24,218 nt of DNA from assembly GCA_002440825.1 (NCBI GenBank), contig DJVH01000119.1:1-24218 (forward strand). The letters run 5' to 3'. The stretch comes from Bacteriovoracaceae bacterium UBA6261. GTDB taxonomy: Bacteria > Bdellovibrionota > Bacteriovoracia > Bacteriovoracales > Bacteriovoracaceae. The notes beneath the pieces were generated by a model, which made no database searches, was not told where the DNA came from, and worked only from the letters and a program-made list of their open reading frames with translations. Shown piece after piece: positions 20,856-24,218 of the stretch (the stretch's first letter is position 1; the number at the start of each line of letters is the position of its first letter). The translations under genes were made by a program, and so were the position numbers.

Positions 20856-21419
20856 GTGGCATACAGCCGAAAAATATATCTAATCAATCCGAAGTTTCAG
20901 ATTCGATTCAGCTTGTACGTTTGTATTATTGTGTTTCTTACAAGCATCATATATCCGTTTTCTATCTATGAGTTAATGAACACAATCATCACTCACTTCT
21001 CTCTGAAAAATCCGGAAATCGCTTCACACTACAGCAGTAAGCGGGATGCGCTTATTTTATTTTTAATTTTGCTGCACTCGGGTTTTACGTGTCTGACATT
21101 TTTCATCTGTGTTTTCTTTTCACATAAAATTGCCGGACCTCTCTATAAGTTGCAGAAACATTTAAAGCTGATCAGAGAAGGTGCAAATCCTGGAAAATTA
21201 TTTTTCAGAAAGGGTGATTATTTTCAGGAATTAGCGGATGATGTGAATGAGACGTTTGAACACCTGGAAGACAGCTACAAGAATGATTTAGTCTATTTGA
21301 GCGAAGTCACTTCTTATATCAACAACCTCAGCCTTGTTGTCCCTGATGACAAGAGAGTTGTGTTGAATGAAATTTCATCTCGTCTTTCTCTTATGCAAGA
21401 GAGATTTACTAAAAATTAA
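20856..21419 (+). CDS. HAMP-domain membrane protein without an output domain
   Basis: This 187-residue protein, with GTG 20856 as start, has membrane helices at about 16-36 and 66-90 with a short outer loop between. A HAMP domain (about 90-143) follows: HKIAGPLYKLQKHLKLIREG, then FRKGDYFQELADDVNETF. A coiled-coil tail (144-187) is next. No kinase, cyclase or chemotaxis output domain is present. The N-terminal RKIYLINPKFQIRFSLY is characteristic of such HAMP proteins in this group as I know them. GTG 20856 has GGGGA 6 bases upstream. ATG 20826 lacks a site and would add 10 residues. The transglycosylase follows after 38 bases, so coexpression is likely. HAMP normally transmits a conformational signal between membrane and output, so the partner must be a separate protein. 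Confidence 0.85.
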   Translation: MAYSRKIYLINPKFQIRFSLYVCIIVFLTSIIYPFSIYELMNTIITHFSLKNPEIASHYSSKRDALILFLILLHSGFTCLTFFICVFFSHKIAGPLYKLQKHLKLIREGANPGKLFFRKGDYFQELADDVNETFEHLEDSYKNDLVYLSEVTSYINNLSLVVPDDKRVVLNEISSRLSLMQERFTKN

Positions 21420-21457
21420 AGACGAGACTCGTGTTTGCGAAACGTCTGGAGGTTAGC

Positions 21458-23557
21458 GTGTTGAGGCTCATGACGACGGCCATATTTAGCATTTATATTT
21501 CGGCAGCTCTCGCGACTCCGAATTTAAATTTTGCTACGACCGCGCTTGCTGCCGAGGATGTTCCCTTTCATCTCAATTACAGCCCGACAGATTTCGACTA
21601 CGGTAAAGATGTTGATCTTTTATTCAGTGAGCTGGGTAAAAACCAATTGAGCCGTAAGACTGTTGAAAGTCTTGGAAAATATCAGCACATGAAGCATTCG
21701 TTTTCTATTCTGAATGCGACTTATGACCGCTTAAAGCTGGTCCTCGCCATCAACGATCAGGATTCTTTCTATAAAAACTGCGCCATCGTTTCTAAAAATG
21801 TAAACACTTACACAGACAGCATTTCAGATCGTCTCAATATTTCTATCGATAAATATTGTCGTTATTTGTTTTTAAAACGGATGACGGATCTTTCTCCCAA
21901 TATCAATTTTTCTTCCCGTGATCTTGCGTATTTTAAAGACGCAGCACCCTTTTTTACAACGGGCGAAAACAGACCCGAGCTGGTTTCATTTTTAAGACAC
22001 TTTAAAGCTAATCCGATCGAACATGAAAAAGTCTCAAATTTTTTAATTGAGAAATATATTGATTTCAAACTTCGTCCTGCAACGAACGTCATGACGAGCC
22101 TCAAGGTCAATGCACAATTTAACAAGTTCCTGCAAAGTAACTTGAACCTGGACGATTCATCCAACTCCTACTTCCAGGATGAATTCCAGCGCCTTTCACG
22201 CGATGCTCAGGATGCTGCTGAAAAAGGTGAAGTGACTCAGGCAAAGCTCATCATCATGAGCGCAGTGAATTTCTATAACCGCAATAAAAACTTCATTAAT
22301 CAGAAGAAAGCATGGACCGGCGTTATCCTTACAGCAAAGGCTTTATTTTATAAAGGCAGAGACAACGATTCGATTGAGATTTTTAATCTCGCAAAAACCA
22401 TTGCATCGAAAGAAGATTTTTCAGAAACAAATTTTTATTTGATCTGGCCTTACATAATCAATAAAGATTTTAAAAGCATGCGTGCAATGATCGACAAGCA
22501 AGGCATGGAAAAGAACATGGACAAGTTTGATTCCAAGCTCCAGTTCTGGATCGCTACTTCTCTGATTAAAACAAATGATGTCGCCAAGGGAACAACTTAC
22601 CTCAACAAGATTCTCGAATCTTCTCCTTACTCTTTTTATTCGATTCTTTCGTTGAAAGAAATCGCTTCACTAAGCAAGGGAAAAGCTAAGGAGTCTGAAA
22701 TACTTTCAAAATTGGTTTCTAAGAATGAGCCGGCTGATTTTTCGATGGATAAGGCCGGGAGCGAACTCAAGGATTCTTTGAAGCGTCTGGCAGTCTGGAA
22801 CAAATTAGGGAATGAACGTTTTGCAACACTCGAACTTCGTTATGTGCAATCTCTTCCAAAAGAGCTCACATTTAAAGATGCTGACCATGCAAAAACAATC
22901 TCTGCTCAAGCCCATAAAGAATTTTTGATCATGAATATGATTCGCCTTTTGAATTCTCAAAAGAAATTCATCACTTCATTCAAAATGTTCCAGGATTCTC
23001 TAGATCAAAATTCACTTAGCTTGAACTTTAAGCTGATTAAATTCATCTTCCCTCTCAATTACATGGATATCATCAAGAAGAATTCAGAAAATCTTGATCC
23101 ATTAATTGTCATCTCGCTTATCCGACAAGAGTCTGCCTTTAATCCTGAAGCGAAGTCGGGAGTTGGTGCTAAAGGTTTAATGCAGTTGATGCCGGCGACG
23201 GCAAAAAGATTTAATCGCAAAGTGCGTGTCAATCACCTGGCCAACCCTGAAATCAACATTGCCATCGGAACAAAATATTTCAGACAACTGGTTCAACGCT
23301 TTGACGGAAATCTTATTTTTGCACTGGCTTCATACAATGCTGGTGAAAATAGAATTGATAGATGGAGAAAGGATATATTCAGAAATGATGATCCGTTGTC
23401 TACGATCGAATCCATTCCATTTGAAGAGACTAGAAATTATGTGAAGTTGATTTACAGAAACAATTTCTTCTACTCATTACTGCAGAACAAACCTGTTCTT
23501 ATGATTCCGCTTGAGGAAACTTTTAAAGTCTCCTCAAACGGGACTAAGCCTTATTAG
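21458..23557 (+). CDS. Soluble lytic murein transglycosylase (Slt-type, family 1)
   Basis: This periplasmic enzyme cleaves the MurNAc-GlcNAc bond of peptidoglycan to give 1,6-anhydroMurNAc ends. At 699 residues it matches Slt70-like proteins: signal peptide, a long alpha-helical superhelix domain (about 40-530) and a C-terminal SLT catalytic domain. The catalytic glutamate is E558 in RQESAFNPEAKSGVGAKGLMQLMP, followed by ASYNAGENRIDRW and IPFEETRNYVKLI. GTG 21458 is chosen because TGGAGG sits 5 bases upstream. The frame from 21431 would place the ribosome site inside the coding region. Its substrates feed sugar salvage, though the released anhydro sugar differs from free MurNAc. The 3' end shares TTAG with the opposing ychF stop. 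Confidence 0.95.
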   Translation: MLRLMTTAIFSIYISAALATPNLNFATTALAAEDVPFHLNYSPTDFDYGKDVDLLFSELGKNQLSRKTVESLGKYQHMKHSFSILNATYDRLKLVLAINDQDSFYKNCAIVSKNVNTYTDSISDRLNISIDKYCRYLFLKRMTDLSPNINFSSRDLAYFKDAAPFFTTGENRPELVSFLRHFKANPIEHEKVSNFLIEKYIDFKLRPATNVMTSLKVNAQFNKFLQSNLNLDDSSNSYFQDEFQRLSRDAQDAAEKGEVTQAKLIIMSAVNFYNRNKNFINQKKAWTGVILTAKALFYKGRDNDSIEIFNLAKTIASKEDFSETNFYLIWPYIINKDFKSMRAMIDKQGMEKNMDKFDSKLQFWIATSLIKTNDVAKGTTYLNKILESSPYSFYSILSLKEIASLSKGKAKESEILSKLVSKNEPADFSMDKAGSELKDSLKRLAVWNKLGNERFATLELRYVQSLPKELTFKDADHAKTISAQAHKEFLIMNMIRLLNSQKKFITSFKMFQDSLDQNSLSLNFKLIKFIFPLNYMDIIKKNSENLDPLIVISLIRQESAFNPEAKSGVGAKGLMQLMPATAKRFNRKVRVNHLANPEINIAIGTKYFRQLVQRFDGNLIFALASYNAGENRIDRWRKDIFRNDDPLSTIESIPFEETRNYVKLIYRNNFFYSLLQNKPVLMIPLEETFKVSSNGTKPY

Positions 23558-24218
23558 ACGTTAAATCTGAAGTGCATGATATCGCCGTCCTGAACGACGT
23601 ATTCTTTTCCTTCAACTCTGAACCTGCCAGCTTCCTTAACTTTTGCTTCTGAGCCATAAGTGATCAGATCGTCATAGCTGTAAACTTCAGCGCGGATGAA
23701 TCCACGTTCGAAATCAGTGTGAATAACACCGGCGCACTGAGGTGCTTTCATCCCTGCCTGAAAAGTCCATGCGCGAACTTCTTTTACACCAGCAGTAAAA
23801 TATGTTTTTAGCCCAAGCATGTTGTAAGCGGCTCTGGTTAATTTATCCAGACCAGATTCTTCAATACCTGCAGCTTCAAGAAATTCTTTTTTCTCTTCAA
23901 GTGTTTCAAGAGAGGCGATTTCAGATTCAAGCTTTCCGCAGATCTTCATGACTTCTGAATTTTCTGCTTTCGCGTAAGCTCTAACAGCTTGAACGTGGTC
24001 GTTGTCTTCTGCCAGACCAGCTTCATCCACGTTGCAAAGGTAAATGACTTTTTTCATTGTGATGAGGTTTAAGTTTGCAACCGCTGCTTTATCTTCTTCT
24101 GAAAGAGAAGAGTTCCTAGCTGCAATCCCCTGCTCTAATTCCACTTTTAGTTTTTCAAGAAGTGGAAGTTGAATTTTTGCGTCTGTAAGAACGTCTTTAT
24201 TTTGTGATTTTAAAAGTT
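23554..24218 (-). CDS. ychF: YchF-family ATPase (Obg-related), C-terminal part, cut by window edge
   Basis: About 220 residues of a YchF/OLA1-type P-loop protein, which hydrolyses ATP rather than GTP and binds ribosomes. The frame is open to the window edge, so the P-loop and start are missing. Visible features are a helical coiled segment (LLEKLK... SLSEEDKAAV), IYLCNVDEAG (the NVDE motif that replaces NKxD and sets ATP preference), VRAWTFQAGMKAPQCAGVIHTDF entering the TGS domain, and the terminal VVQDGDIMHFRFNV. Length and motifs are normal for this part of the protein. Its stop shares TTAG with the convergent transglycosylase gene, with no terminator hairpin between them. Confidence 0.95.
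   Translation of the reverse strand, partial: LLKSQNKDVLTDAKIQLPLLEKLKVELEQGIAARNSSLSEEDKAAVANLNLITMKKVIYLCNVDEAGLAEDNDHVQAVRAYAKAENSEVMKICGKLESEIASLETLEEKKEFLEAAGIEESGLDKLTRAAYNMLGLKTYFTAGVKEVRAWTFQAGMKAPQCAGVIHTDFERGFIRAEVYSYDDLITYGSEAKVKEAGRFRVEGKEYVVQDGDIMHFRFNV

Overview
The window is 24.2 kb of compact, low-GC (roughly 40% by eye) bacterial chromosome. It comes from a Gram-negative, diderm organism: it carries lipoprotein-processing enzymes, several lipoboxes, a predicted outer-membrane barrel and a soluble lytic transglycosylase. The mix of a sigma-54 response regulator, CHASE2 kinase, DUF4388-type protein, PilZ-like membrane protein, Bacteroidetes-style Mrp and an acd-etfBA cassette fits the Bdellovibrionota/Oligoflexia branch (Bacteriovorax or Peredibacter relatives). 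That placement is inference from protein style, not a database match. No rRNA, tRNA, CRISPR array, IS element or phage gene was seen.

Layout. (1) 1-4897, minus: an envelope-signalling operon, read right to left as an inactive M48-type membrane protein, a CHASE2 histidine kinase, a sigma-54 response regulator, lspA and the start of lgt. (2) 5131-7487: an endonuclease IV-like TIM-barrel protein (+), a hypothetical protein and a degenerate PilZ membrane protein (-), and a 2[4Fe-4S] ferredoxin (+). (3) 7484-10138, minus: a lipoprotein with an inactive M48 fold, then an AmgK-type MurNAc kinase and a MurU-type uridylyltransferase, joined by overlapping start and stop codons (cell-wall sugar recycling). 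(4) 10199-12676: a LysM lipoprotein (-); divergently an exported barrel-like protein, a 53-residue LptM-like lipoprotein missed by simple ORF calling, and folK (+). (5) 12714-15631, plus: acyl-CoA dehydrogenase, etfB and etfA, with their own promoter and terminator. (6) 15698-17432, plus: an exported protein with a YfiM/DUF2279-like pattern and an SDR dehydrogenase. (7) 17486-20721, minus: an exported protein of unknown function behind a consensus sigma-54 promoter, a ribbon-helix-helix protein, a DUF4388-type protein and an Mrp-type P-loop ATPase. (8) 20856-24218: a HAMP membrane protein and a lytic transglycosylase (+), then the 3' part of ychF (-).

A theme of envelope upkeep runs through the window: peptidoglycan cutting (Slt), sugar salvage (AmgK-MurU), peptidoglycan binding (LysM), lipoprotein maturation (LspA, Lgt) and an envelope-facing two-component system. 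The most notable observations are: two separate M48-like proteins that have lost the zinc-binding histidines, each heading an envelope operon; a strong Shine-Dalgarno placed only for an AUU start; a terminator-like hairpin whose U-tract runs directly into an AUG; a sigma-54 promoter in front of an unknown exported protein; and several predicted leaderless or near-leaderless starts.
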